Of a stretch of DNA of 64,000 nt, positions 43,924 through 52,483 are shown piece by piece (positions within the stretch are counted from its first letter, which is position 1; the number at the start of each line of letters is the position of its first letter). Below the pieces are notes generated by a model that worked only from the letters and a program-made list of their open reading frames with translations, was not told the origin of the DNA and did not search any database. The position numbers were made by a program, and so were the translations under genes. The stretch covers positions 1-64,000 of the forward strand of contig RAYO01000019.1 in the NCBI GenBank assembly GCA_003612335.1, given 5' to 3'. This stretch comes from a bacterium 1xD42-67 (lineage in GTDB: Bacteria > Bacillota > Clostridia > Oscillospirales > Oscillospiraceae).

Positions 43924-45093
43924 GTGGTCATCCGAGAAAGCTATTTAGCAAAAATTCGTCCCTTCATCGGCAAGGACATCATCAAGGTCCTGACTGGTAT
44001 CCGGCGCAGCGGCAAAAGTGTTCTGCTGGAACAGATCCGTGACGAGATCAACAGTCCTAACACCATCTTCCTGAATTTTGAGGATCTGGGCAACCAGCAT
44101 TTGTGCGAATACAATGCTCTGCACGACTATGTATGCAAGAAAATCGGCGACAGCAAGGAACAATTCTACCTGTTCTTTGACGAGATACAGGAGGTTCAGA
44201 GCTGGGAAAAAGCTATCAATTCCCTGCGGGTGAAGTTCCATGCGGACATCTACATTACTGGCTCCAACTCCCGGCTGCTGTCCGGCGAACTGGCAACCTA
44301 CATCGCTGGCCGGTATGTTTCTTTCGTGGTCTACCCCTTCTCCTATGCGGAATTTAAGATGGTCAGTTCTGATTATACCTTCGACGAATATATCCAGTAT
44401 GGCGGAATGCCCTTCCTGTCCAGCATCAACTTCGAGCCGGAGATCAGCAAAAACTATCTCCAGGACATCTTCAATTCGGTGGTACTGAAGGATATTGTTA
44501 AACGCAACAACATCCGGGACGTTGACCTTCTGGAGCGCATCATTGCCTATGCTCTGGCCAACGTAGGCAGGAGCTTTTCGGCCACCAGCATCTCCAAATT
44601 TTTCAAGGCCGAAAACCGAACGGTAGCTCCTGAGACGATCCTCAACTATCTGAAAGCCTGTGAGGAAGCCTACCTGCTGTACCGCCTCAAAAGCCAGGAC
44701 ATCAACGGAAAGAAGATGTTGAAGGTCAACGAAAAATACTATGTGGCTGACCATGGACTGCGGGAAGCTGTCATCGGTGCAAACCTCCAAAATATGGAGA
44801 TCATCCTGGAAAACATCGTGGGCTTGGAGCTGCTTCGCCGTGGGTACAAAGTTTGTGTTGGCCGTGTCGGAACAAAGGAAATCGACTTCGTTGGTGAGAA
44901 ACAGGGGGACAAGCTGTATGTCCAGGTCTGCTATCTGCTCAGCGATGAGGCCACCATCCAGCGGGAGTTTGGTTCACTGCTGGAGGTCAGGGATAACTAC
45001 CCTAAAATCGTTCTGTACCAGCAGGGGATTTTCAAGGGCAACTACGAGGGCATTCCAGCGATAAAAATCGAAGATTGGCTCCAACAGCAGTAA
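43924..45093 (+). CDS. AAA+ ATPase with DUF4143 domain (1)
   Basis: 389 aa of the archaeal-type ATPase/DUF4143 group. Walker A is TGIRRSGKSVL near residue 25 and Walker B FYLFFDEIQEVQSW near 83. The sensor-like YITGSNSRLLSGELAT follows. The DUF4143 region in the C-terminal half ends in a nuclease-like EIDFVGEKQGDKLYVQVCY (restriction-endonuclease fold). Biological role unresolved; these proteins are abundant in mobile regions. GTG at 43924 with AAGAGAGGAG upstream is chosen over an earlier in-frame ATG without a site. Confidence 0.85.
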   Translation: MVIRESYLAKIRPFIGKDIIKVLTGIRRSGKSVLLEQIRDEINSPNTIFLNFEDLGNQHLCEYNALHDYVCKKIGDSKEQFYLFFDEIQEVQSWEKAINSLRVKFHADIYITGSNSRLLSGELATYIAGRYVSFVVYPFSYAEFKMVSSDYTFDEYIQYGGMPFLSSINFEPEISKNYLQDIFNSVVLKDIVKRNNIRDVDLLERIIAYALANVGRSFSATSISKFFKAENRTVAPETILNYLKACEEAYLLYRLKSQDINGKKMLKVNEKYYVADHGLREAVIGANLQNMEIILENIVGLELLRRGYKVCVGRVGTKEIDFVGEKQGDKLYVQVCYLLSDEATIQREFGSLLEVRDNYPKIVLYQQGIFKGNYEGIPAIKIEDWLQQQ

Positions 45094-45111
45094 AGGCAGG
45101 AGGTATCGAAC

Positions 45112-45888
45112 ATGGACAATGAAAAAGTATTTCAGATGAATTTCGGAAAAATCTACGACGCCCTACTGAACAAAGCAACCAAAAAGGGGCGCACAAAGGC
45201 CGAAGTGGATGAGGTCATCTGCTGGCTGACGGGGTACGGTACGGAGGATATGGAAAAGGCCCGCGCCGCTGGCCTCTGTTATGGCGACTTCTTCCGTAAT
45301 GCCCCCGCGCTCAATCCCAACCGAACGCTGATTAAAGGCGTAGTCTGCGGGGTGCGAGTAGAGGATATTGAGGACCCTCTCATGCGGGAAATCCGTTACC
45401 TGGACAAGCTCATCGACGAGCTGGCCAAGGGCAGGCCCATGGAAAAAATCTTGCGGAAACAGGAGGAACCAGCCATGTGGGTATGCCCGAAATGCGGCCG
45501 TTCCTTCCGCAGAAAAGATCAAGACCACTACTGCGGGAAAGCGCCGGAGACCATTGAAGAATACATCCTCAGTCAGCCGGAAGAGACGCAGCCCTATCTG
45601 CGCCAGATCAACGACGCTATCAAAGCCAGCATCCCGGAGGCCAAAGAGAAAATCTCCTGGAGTATGCCCACCTACTGGAAGGGCCGCAACCTGATCCAGT
45701 TCGCTGCTTCCAAACGGCACATCGGCCTGTACCCTGGCCCGGAGGCTGTAGAGGCGTTCGCCGGCAAATTGACAGACTACAAAACCAGCAAGGGGACTAT
45801 CCAGCTTCCCTACAGTAAGCCGCTGCCTCTGGAGCTGATTGGGGAAATTGCGGCATGGTGTGAGGCAAATAGTCAGAAAAACGTGTGA
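45112..45888 (+). CDS. DUF2200-DUF1801 fusion protein
   Basis: 258 aa. Residues 1-115 match DUF2200 ([28 protein letters not shown]). A zinc knuckle follows ([10 protein letters not shown] near 125). Residues 145-255 form a YdhG/DUF1801 domain ([30 protein letters not shown]), a fold found in iron-chaperone-like proteins. It lies 18 nt after the ATPase with CAGGAGGTATCGAAC before the ATG. The precise function is unknown. Confidence 0.82.
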   Translation: MDNEKVFQMNFGKIYDALLNKATKKGRTKAEVDEVICWLTGYGTEDMEKARAAGLCYGDFFRNAPALNPNRTLIKGVVCGVRVEDIEDPLMREIRYLDKLIDELAKGRPMEKILRKQEEPAMWVCPKCGRSFRRKDQDHYCGKAPETIEEYILSQPEETQPYLRQINDAIKASIPEAKEKISWSMPTYWKGRNLIQFAASKRHIGLYPGPEAVEAFAGKLTDYKTSKGTIQLPYSKPLPLELIGEIAAWCEANSQKNV

Positions 45889-45959
45889 TTACTCCGTTGT
45901 AAATTTCAGAAAAATGTGTTATCCTTCTATCATCTCCATGATCAAAGGCTGGTGAAGTC

Positions 45960-47252
45960 ATGAAACGAAATGCGATCAATGCTCTGATTCAATGGAAATC
46001 CAGCGAGGATCGGAAACCTATGGTGCTGAAAGGCGCTCGTCAGGTGGGCAAGACCTGGCTGATGAAGGAGTTCGGGCAGAGCTGTTACCAGCATACGGTC
46101 TACTTCAACTTTGATGAAGAAGATGAGCTGAAGTCCATCTTTGAAACCAATAAAAATCCCCAGCGGATCATAGAATTGCTGTCCATGATCGCCGGAGAGA
46201 AGATCCTGCCTGGTGAGACACTGGTTATTTTTGATGAGATACAGGAGTGTCCGGCGGCTCTGAACGCCCTAAAATATTTCAAGGAGAAAGCCAATGAGTA
46301 CCATGTGATCTCAGCCGGCAGTCTCCTGGGAACGCTGCTGGCACAGCCAAAGTCCTACCCTGTGGGGATGGTAAACCTGCTTGATCTCACCCCCCTGACC
46401 TTTGACGAGTTTCTGGAAGCCACAGATCCCGCTCTATACAGTTATTATTGCAGCATACAAAAAGAGCAGCCCATTGAGGATATCTTCCACAACCGGCTGA
46501 CAGAAGCCTACCACTATTATCTCATCATCGGCGGGATGCCGGAGTGCGTTGCTTCCTGGATCAAGCACAAGGACCCGGCCAAAATCGCACAGATCCAGCG
46601 TGAGCTGATCGAAATTTACGAAAATGACTTCTCCAAGCACAACGGCAAGGTCAACAGCGGGCGTATCCTCATGGTGTTCCGCAGCATCGTGTCCCAGCTG
46701 GCCAAGGCCAATGAAAAGTTTATGTACGGCGCAGTCCGTGAAGGCGGCCGAGCCAGGGACTTTGAGAAGGCGATAGAATGGCTTGTCTCTGCCGGGATGC
46801 TGAACCGGGTCTACAACGTCTCCAAAATGGAGCATCCCCTTGCCGCCTTCGACAAGCTGGATCAGTTCAAGCTCTTTGTTTTTGACACCGGGCTGCTCAA
46901 GCAGATGGCGGGGATCGACAACAGCGCTATTCTCCTGAAGAGCGATTACCAGTTCAAAGGTCCTCTGACAGAAAACTATGTTTTGCAGCAGCTTCGGGGG
47001 CAGTTTGATGTGGAGCCTCGCTACTATTCCGACAAAAACGGCGAGATCGACTTTGTACTGCAATATGGGACAGAGATCATCCCCATCGAGGCCAAGGGCG
47101 GTGAAGACAAATCTGCCCCCTCCTTCAAACGGTATATTGCGGAACACCAGCCGGAACATGCCCTTCGATTCTCCAAGCGCGGCTACCGGAAGGACGGGTA
47201 TATCACCAATCTTCCACTGTACCTGGCGAGAAAAACAAGAGAGCTGCTTTAA
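45960..47252 (+). CDS. AAA+ ATPase with DUF4143 domain (2)
   Basis: 430 aa, same superfamily as the gene at 43924 but only distantly similar. Walker A is KGARQVGKTWL near residue 24, Walker B TLVIFDEIQECP near 90, then SAGSLLGTLL. The C-terminal DUF4143 region ends in a nuclease-like GEIDFVLQYGTEIIPIEAKG, a D-x18-E-x-K pattern. Why two such ATPases flank a DUF2200/DUF1801 gene is not clear. Confidence 0.87.
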   Translation: MKRNAINALIQWKSSEDRKPMVLKGARQVGKTWLMKEFGQSCYQHTVYFNFDEEDELKSIFETNKNPQRIIELLSMIAGEKILPGETLVIFDEIQECPAALNALKYFKEKANEYHVISAGSLLGTLLAQPKSYPVGMVNLLDLTPLTFDEFLEATDPALYSYYCSIQKEQPIEDIFHNRLTEAYHYYLIIGGMPECVASWIKHKDPAKIAQIQRELIEIYENDFSKHNGKVNSGRILMVFRSIVSQLAKANEKFMYGAVREGGRARDFEKAIEWLVSAGMLNRVYNVSKMEHPLAAFDKLDQFKLFVFDTGLLKQMAGIDNSAILLKSDYQFKGPLTENYVLQQLRGQFDVEPRYYSDKNGEIDFVLQYGTEIIPIEAKGGEDKSAPSFKRYIAEHQPEHALRFSKRGYRKDGYITNLPLYLARKTRELL

Positions 47253-47256
47253 CGGC

Positions 47257-47295
47257 AACACCCCCTGCGGGCGGCCGCCTACAGGGGGTGTTTGT
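47257..47295 (+). terminator. Intrinsic terminator
   Basis: AACACCCCCTG (47257-47267) pairs with CAGGGGGTGTT (47282-47292), enclosing a GC-rich inner hairpin, then TTTG. It also stands between convergent units. Confidence 0.85.
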
Positions 47296-47337
47296 ATCAT
47301 ATCCTATATCTCAAAACTCAGATATAGACGGAGGTAC

Positions 47338-47628
47338 TTATTCCCCGAACACATCACTATGCGTTCCATTGCGAACCAGCGTCAGCACCAGCACATCATC
47401 GTCAATGCGGTATACCAGCAACCAGTCCGGGAGTATGTGGCACTCCCGATGCCCTGCCCAATTTCCGGACAAACTGTGATCTTTATTCTTCTCCGGTAGC
47501 TTTTCGCCCAAAGCAAGCGCGGCGATAACCTTTTCCAGCAGGGATACATCTCTACCTCGCTTGATTGCTCTCTTAAAATCCTTCTTGAATTGCGAAGTAG
47601 GTTTGACCGTATATTTTGTCTTTCTCAC
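47338..47628 (-). CDS. YafQ/RelE-type mRNA interferase toxin
   Basis: 96 aa of the YafQ family, ribosome-dependent endoribonucleases. The visible core is FKKDFKRAIKRGRD at the N-terminus, LPEKNKDHSLSGNWAGHREC in the middle and the C-terminal WLLVYRI ... LVRNGTHSDVF, including the histidines used in catalysis. Its start overlaps the antitoxin stop by 4 nt. Confidence 0.92.
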   Translation of the reverse strand: MRKTKYTVKPTSQFKKDFKRAIKRGRDVSLLEKVIAALALGEKLPEKNKDHSLSGNWAGHRECHILPDWLLVYRIDDDVLVLTLVRNGTHSDVFGE

Positions 47629-47900
47629 GAGCGCAGCTCCGCAAACAACTCGTCTAAATCATCGTACCCCTTTACGGATGGATCATGGGCGATCCTCTCT
47701 GCCTCCAACATAGCGGCAATCGTCTCCTTATTAGGCCGCTCTTGTCTCAGCTCAAAAGGCAGGCCGCCCACGCGAAGGGATTGGCGTAGGAACACATTGA
47801 TGGCGGTAGTGAGCGTCATACCTAAATCGTTGTAGAGCGCCTCGCACTGTTTCTTGACTTCACTGTCCATGCGGACACTGAAATTGGTCGTATCTGCCAT
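47625..47900 (-). CDS. RelB/DinJ-type antitoxin
   Basis: 91 aa. The N-terminal ribbon-helix-helix is seen in NFSVRMDSEVKKQCEALYND and MTLTTAINVFLRQS, and the C-terminal toxin-binding tail is acidic (YDDLDELFAELRS). It is first in the operon, with AAAGGAG 8 nt before the ATG. It should neutralise the YafQ-like toxin and repress its own promoter. Confidence 0.92.
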   Translation of the reverse strand: MADTTNFSVRMDSEVKKQCEALYNDLGMTLTTAINVFLRQSLRVGGLPFELRQERPNKETIAAMLEAERIAHDPSVKGYDDLDELFAELRS

Positions 47901-47930
47901 AGCAAAAGCTCCTTTCAGTTTTCTACGTCT

Positions 47931-47959
47931 ATTATACTCCTATTGCAATGCAAAATCAA
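47931..47959 (-). promoter_or_regulatory. Promoter and possible operator of the toxin-antitoxin pair
   Basis: On the minus strand TTGATT (-35) and TATAAT (-10) are 17 nt apart. The spacer holds the inverted repeat TTGC-ATT-GCAA (47943-47953), a plausible binding site for the RHH antitoxin. Confidence 0.65.
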
Positions 47960-48005
47960 CTCGATTGCCGTATTTTTAAAAAACCACTGGCGACAATACG
48001 CCTGC

Positions 48006-48034
48006 TTGAAACTCTATCCTCTATCTGCTATACT
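48006..48034 (+). promoter_or_regulatory. Promoter of the 11-gene cluster
   Basis: TTGAAA (48006-48011), 17-nt spacer, TATACT (48029-48034); the first ATG is 32 nt downstream. Confidence 0.65.
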
Positions 48035-48065
48035 GGAAAGCACCAAATAAAGGAGGGACAAGGCC

Positions 48066-48929
48066 ATGTCACTTTCCGGTACAATCAAACATTGGGTGGT
48101 CAATGACTACTTCACCCCCAACATCAAAGCGGAGGTCATTCTGGACACGCTGCTCACGCCGTATATCTCACAGATACTCAAGAACCAGCTCGACATCGAC
48201 GCAGAGCTCCTGACCAAAGAAATGTCCATTCAAGATAAGAACGGCAGTGATAACAGGGGTGCTAAAATTGATTACGTGCTGGAGGGTAAGGATACTGTAT
48301 ATCTTGTTGAGCTGAAAACAACAAAAGGGAGCATCAACGCTGACCAGGCAAAACGGTATACGCAAAACTGCTGCGATGGCGGCAGGGCTAAAACTTTTGG
48401 CCCAGTGTTAGGGGAAAAGCTGCTGACTATCTTGAAAAGTAGTTTCAAAAAGCAAAGTCTCTGGACAGTTGAAACACTGCAAAAAACAATACGGGACAAT
48501 AAATGCGAGGATCGGGCAAGATGTTATCTGAAACGTACCGGTTCCGCATCGACACGCAAATATTTATACACAATAGGGCAGATATTGGATCACTGTGCCG
48601 ACCTGGGTGCGTTGTGGAAAAAAGAACTGCGGCTGATCTACCTGACCCCAGACGGAGGGAATGTTTTCCCAAACAAGCCGACAAAGATGAATAAACAGAA
48701 CCAGACCGAGGCCGAACAGGAGTGGAAGGAACTTATGTCAGGATGGGGAGCCCTCTATCGCGGCCCTCAGAGCCTTCAGGATCCTAAAGGAGTAAATTCC
48801 AGCATCAGCCTGCGAGAAGCGGTCCAGAAGCTTCAGCCGGAACCTGGTGACGAGGAGTTTGTCGCGCTACTCCAGTCCATTGTAAAATCGATATACGATA
48901 CGGAGGAAATACTGCCATGTCAGACCTGA
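48066..48929 (+). CDS. PD-(D/E)XK nuclease-like protein
   Basis: 287 aa. The likely catalytic core is GAKIDYVLEGKDTVYLVELK near residues 65-85: the D and the E-x-K of a PD-(D/E)XK nuclease, after an N-terminal glutamate helix. Substrate and role are unknown; such proteins occur in defence loci. It opens the plus-strand cluster behind a good promoter, with AAAGGAGGG before the ATG, and overlaps the next gene by 13 nt. Confidence 0.7.
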   Translation: MSLSGTIKHWVVNDYFTPNIKAEVILDTLLTPYISQILKNQLDIDAELLTKEMSIQDKNGSDNRGAKIDYVLEGKDTVYLVELKTTKGSINADQAKRYTQNCCDGGRAKTFGPVLGEKLLTILKSSFKKQSLWTVETLQKTIRDNKCEDRARCYLKRTGSASTRKYLYTIGQILDHCADLGALWKKELRLIYLTPDGGNVFPNKPTKMNKQNQTEAEQEWKELMSGWGALYRGPQSLQDPKGVNSSISLREAVQKLQPEPGDEEFVALLQSIVKSIYDTEEILPCQT

Positions 48930-50317
48930 CCATCTACCGGGGCACCCACCAGATCGGCGGATGCTGCACCGAGATCAGTGTGGACGGGAAGCGCATCCTC
49001 ATCGACTTCGGGGCCAATCTTCCGGACACGGACGAGACCTCTCCCCTGCCGGATCAGAAGCTGACCTCCCAGGTGTTCGACGGACGCCCCACAGAGGCCG
49101 TGCTGTTCACCCACTACCATGGGGACCATTATGGTCTATTCAAGAGCATTCCGAAAAATGTTCCCCTGTACATCGGCCCTCTGGCCAAACAGATTTTGAA
49201 CGTGCTTGTCCCCTATATCGACTTGGGCGAAAAGGAAAAGGGTCTGCCCCGGGTGCAGGGGATGAAAACCTATCCGTACAAGAAGTGGATCAAACCGGCC
49301 CCCGGCATCCGCGTCTTGCCTTTGTATGTGGACCATTCCGCCCTGGACGCCTATATGTTCTATATCGAGGCCGCCGGGAAGCGCATTCTGTTCACCGGGG
49401 ATTTCCGGGATCACGGCATCGTGGGGGAAAAGGACCGGGTCTGGCGGACGCTGGCCGCCTATGTCCCCCAAAACATCGACCTGCTCATCACCGAGAGCAC
49501 CATGCTCAGCCGCGAACGTACAGCGCAGCAGGCCCCCTGGTTCGATGAGAATGGAGACGAGCACATCCCCGTCAAAACAGAAGCGGAGCTGGGCCGGCGG
49601 GCGGCAGAGGTGTTCCGGCGGAGCAAATACAATTTCGTCCTGGTGTCCTCCACCAACCTGGACAGCATCATGGAGTTCTACCACCACACGCCCAGGGGGA
49701 TGCACTTTGTCTGCGATTTCTACCAGGCGCGAATCATGATCACAGCCATGCGGGGCATGGAGGCCAAGGGCGATTTCCCGGAGTATCAGCCGTCCTGGAA
49801 GCATCCCACGGTGCGTGTGCTGGGCAAGCCGGATTACCGGTGGGCCCAGCTGCGGGAGATTGGAAAGGCCATGAAGCATCCGCTGTATTTCAAGTCGATC
49901 TCCGAAGAAGCGCCGGAGCTGGAGCGGGACGGCTTTGTGCTGCTGGCCCGAAAAAATACTCATCCGGAAACCTACACTTCTCCCTTTGAGACCATGCGGG
50001 ACACCTATTTCCAGCAGGGTGGCCAGCTCATCTACTCCATGTGGGACGGCTATTTGCAGCCTGACCATGCGGACAGAGATCTGCTGCGCTACATCGGCAG
50101 CAGGAAGATCGTTCATCTCCACACCAGCGGCCACGCCTATGTGGAGACCATCGCAAAACTGATCGAGACGGTCAATCCCAAGGTCATTATCCCCATGCAC
50201 ACCGAGCGGGCGGAGGAGTTCTCCTCCATCCCGGAGTTTGCCCGTTGGAAAGACCGGGTGAAGGTCCTCACGGACGGAGAGCCCCTGGATCTGGACGAAA
50301 TTTGCGCACAAGTGTGA
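48917..50317 (+). CDS. Metallo-beta-lactamase-fold nuclease-like protein
   Basis: 466 aa. The metal-binding signature THYHGDHYG is near residue 67, ILFTGDFRDHG near 155 and HTSGHAYVE near 400, with MHTERAEEF near 435. This set is shared by RNase J and other beta-CASP-type metallo-hydrolases, so an RNA or DNA hydrolase is likely. The spacing and inserted central region differ from RNase J itself. It is coupled by overlap to the preceding nuclease-like gene. Confidence 0.78.
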   Translation: MSDLTIYRGTHQIGGCCTEISVDGKRILIDFGANLPDTDETSPLPDQKLTSQVFDGRPTEAVLFTHYHGDHYGLFKSIPKNVPLYIGPLAKQILNVLVPYIDLGEKEKGLPRVQGMKTYPYKKWIKPAPGIRVLPLYVDHSALDAYMFYIEAAGKRILFTGDFRDHGIVGEKDRVWRTLAAYVPQNIDLLITESTMLSRERTAQQAPWFDENGDEHIPVKTEAELGRRAAEVFRRSKYNFVLVSSTNLDSIMEFYHHTPRGMHFVCDFYQARIMITAMRGMEAKGDFPEYQPSWKHPTVRVLGKPDYRWAQLREIGKAMKHPLYFKSISEEAPELERDGFVLLARKNTHPETYTSPFETMRDTYFQQGGQLIYSMWDGYLQPDHADRDLLRYIGSRKIVHLHTSGHAYVETIAKLIETVNPKVIIPMHTERAEEFSSIPEFARWKDRVKVLTDGEPLDLDEICAQV

Positions 50318-50438
50318 CCGGTACAGGCCGGTCATGCTTATGCTAATAATGCGACAATACGGTTGTCAGAAACAATCAGGGCGGTGTGCTATACTGGCCC
50401 CACAACACAGGCAGACACGCCAGAATGGGAGGAACAGC

Positions 50439-50858
50439 ATGGGCAAAAAATGGCCAACCAACGAAAACATCCACATCGGCGGCATTTTTAAGGAAACATT
50501 TCGCGACGAGTGCGGCAGCTCCTGCGCCTTCTACCAAGTGGTGGGAAAGCGGGCCAAAACCCTGGTAGAACTGCGGCCCATCCGTGGAGAGGACTTCGTG
50601 GACGAGACCTGCAACCTCGGCCTGGGACAGGTCCTGGTGCGTCCTCTGCCTGGACAGTTTTTTGAGGACGCGGAGATCATAACGGTGGGGGTCTGCACGC
50701 CCAGTGCCATTGATGGCAGGAATTGGCTGCACGGGCGGGGCGAGGACAGCTGGAGATGCTTTTCGGAAATGCGGGATGGGGAAATAGCCCACCTGTCCGG
50801 CTATGATGGTTTTTACGCCATAGATAAGCTGAAAAAGGAGGGGAAGCTCCCGTCGTGA
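50439..50858 (+). CDS. Unknown protein
   Basis: 139 aa beginning MGKKWPTNENIHIGG; GGGAGGAAC precedes ATG at 50439. It has a compact alpha/beta composition with VRPLPGQFFEDAEIITVGVC near 80. A GTGA overlap couples it to the HTH gene. No family is recognised. The 121-nt gap before it holds only a small hairpin (50315-50334). Confidence 0.55.
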   Translation: MGKKWPTNENIHIGGIFKETFRDECGSSCAFYQVVGKRAKTLVELRPIRGEDFVDETCNLGLGQVLVRPLPGQFFEDAEIITVGVCTPSAIDGRNWLHGRGEDSWRCFSEMRDGEIAHLSGYDGFYAIDKLKKEGKLPS

Positions 50859-51370
50859 ACCAGCAAATCACCAAAACCAGCCGCATCCTTTCGGTCTACC
50901 ACCTGTTCCTCCACTGCGAGGAGGTCTCCTACCAGGAATTCACCCTGAATTTCGGTGTGAGCCAGCGCACCGCCCTCCGGGACATCCGCCTGCTTCAACA
51001 GACGGGTGTCCTGGAGACACGGTGGGACCAGGCACGGCAGGCGTTTGTTCCCGTGACGCTGGAGCCGTTTCCTATGGAAGTGCAGAAGAACAAAACCCGG
51101 CAGAAATATCTGGAGAAGCTGCGGCGGCTGTGTATCCTCATGCGCCGGATGGGCTGGGAGGATTATGAGAATGGCACGAACAAGGTGGAGCTGTATCGGG
51201 CGCTATTTCCAGGCATCCCAGACCGCACCCGTCAGCGGGATTTCAAGGAACTGGAGCAGTTGGGCTACGAGGTCTGGTATGAGCGGGGATTTGAGGACGA
51301 GCCGGGGCGGTGGCACTACGATATCCCCAGCGCCTACGGACTGGCAACGATACCGGGAATGAGGTGTTGA
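50855..51370 (+). CDS. HTH protein resembling WYL-type regulators without the WYL domain
   Basis: 171 aa. The N-terminal DeoR-like winged helix (ILSVYHLFLHCEEVSYQEFT, SQRTALRDIRLLQ) is that of WYL-domain regulators. The ligand-binding WYL domain does not follow; instead there is a second helical segment that again looks like a winged helix (FPGIPDRTRQRDFKELEQLG). GTG start overlapping the previous stop. Possibly controls this cluster. Confidence 0.65.
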   Translation: MNQQITKTSRILSVYHLFLHCEEVSYQEFTLNFGVSQRTALRDIRLLQQTGVLETRWDQARQAFVPVTLEPFPMEVQKNKTRQKYLEKLRRLCILMRRMGWEDYENGTNKVELYRALFPGIPDRTRQRDFKELEQLGYEVWYERGFEDEPGRWHYDIPSAYGLATIPGMRC

Positions 51371-51371
51371 T

Positions 51372-51836
51372 ATGTGGGACTATGTACAGCTTCCGCAGGC
51401 GGCGGACGATCCCAGCCAGCGGGAGAAGCTGATCGAGCAGTATGCGGCGGACAAAATGCGGGAATATGACGGGACCATCTTCCTCTGCATCTCCCGCTCG
51501 GACCGGGAGCGCTGGCTCACCTTCCGCCAGGCGGCGCAGTCGGTGGGCTGCTCCGCCCAGGACGGGCGGGCGGTCTGTGCGGCGTATTCGGCTGAGAAGC
51601 TGGCAAAGCGTCCCGGACGGAATATGCTTTTTGTGGACCCCTCTATGCAGCAATATTTGGGGGAATACCTGGACGCCTGTCCCGCCGGGGTGCGGCATTT
51701 GCTGCTCTACTCCCGCCGAAAGGGCAACGGGGCGAGTCTGCGCATGAGCCTATTCATGGACTTCTGGATGGAGCGGGGTGTGGATATTCTGGACCTTTAT
51801 CATATTGACAAAAGACCGGTGACGGAGCAATGCTGA
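51372..51836 (+). CDS. Unknown protein
   Basis: 154 aa with segments YDGTIFLCISRSDRERWLTF and LLLYSRRKGNGASLRMSLF. No family is recognised. It starts directly after the HTH gene and overlaps the DnaQ-like gene by 7 nt, so it is part of the same transcript. Confidence 0.55.
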   Translation: MWDYVQLPQAADDPSQREKLIEQYAADKMREYDGTIFLCISRSDRERWLTFRQAAQSVGCSAQDGRAVCAAYSAEKLAKRPGRNMLFVDPSMQQYLGEYLDACPAGVRHLLLYSRRKGNGASLRMSLFMDFWMERGVDILDLYHIDKRPVTEQC

Positions 51837-52483
51837 CACAAACCACAGTGGAAAGTCCCCTCTTGAATCTGACCGGGACGGTGCACTGGCGGGACCGCTG
51901 GTGGCTGCTGGACGTGGAGACCAGTGGTCTGGACCGCCAAGAGGATGACATCATCGCTCTGCGGCTGGCCTGCATGGAAAATTACAATGTCATACAGGAA
52001 CGAGAAATCCTGGTCCGCCCTCGCCGTCCGCTCCGTCCATGGGTAGAAGGGCTGACCGGCATTTCCAATCAAACGCTGGAGCAGGCACTCCCTTTGGAGG
52101 AAGCTCTCCGGGAACTGGATGCTCTGGACAGCCCGCTTTTGTTCCTTGACCGGGACTTTACCCTGCCGTTTTTGCGAATCGCCTGTTCGCGGTGCGGGCG
52201 GGAATTTTCAAAGCCCTGCCTTCTGCTGGACCGTTTGACCGCGATGCTGCTGGGTGGCTCTCCCAGGCAAAAGACGGAGCGGTTTCTGGAAAAGCTTCCA
52301 CCGCCTGACCGCCTGCGCGGTATGCCGCCCCGCAATAGTGACTTGAGAAAGCTTTATGAACTGTCTCTGGCCGTTTTTTATGCGCTGGAAAATGTACACC
52401 ACATTCAGGATACCGCACAATTGAACGACTGGAACTTTTATGGTATCATACTGTCAAATTTGAGGGGGGGACGAAAATGCTGA
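51830..52483 (+). CDS. DnaQ-like (DEDD) nuclease, possibly degenerate
   Basis: 217 aa. The ExoI motif WWLLDVETSGL near residue 25 (Asp-x-Glu) and the GLTGISNQTLEQA segment near 75 are typical of DnaQ/epsilon 3'-5' exonucleases; LLFLDRDFTLPFL near 105 fits ExoII. A clear C-terminal ExoIII histidine-aspartate pair is not evident (VHHIQD is a weak candidate). Activity is therefore uncertain. It overlaps both neighbours. Confidence 0.68.
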   Translation: MLTQTTVESPLLNLTGTVHWRDRWWLLDVETSGLDRQEDDIIALRLACMENYNVIQEREILVRPRRPLRPWVEGLTGISNQTLEQALPLEEALRELDALDSPLLFLDRDFTLPFLRIACSRCGREFSKPCLLLDRLTAMLLGGSPRQKTERFLEKLPPPDRLRGMPPRNSDLRKLYELSLAVFYALENVHHIQDTAQLNDWNFYGIILSNLRGGRKC

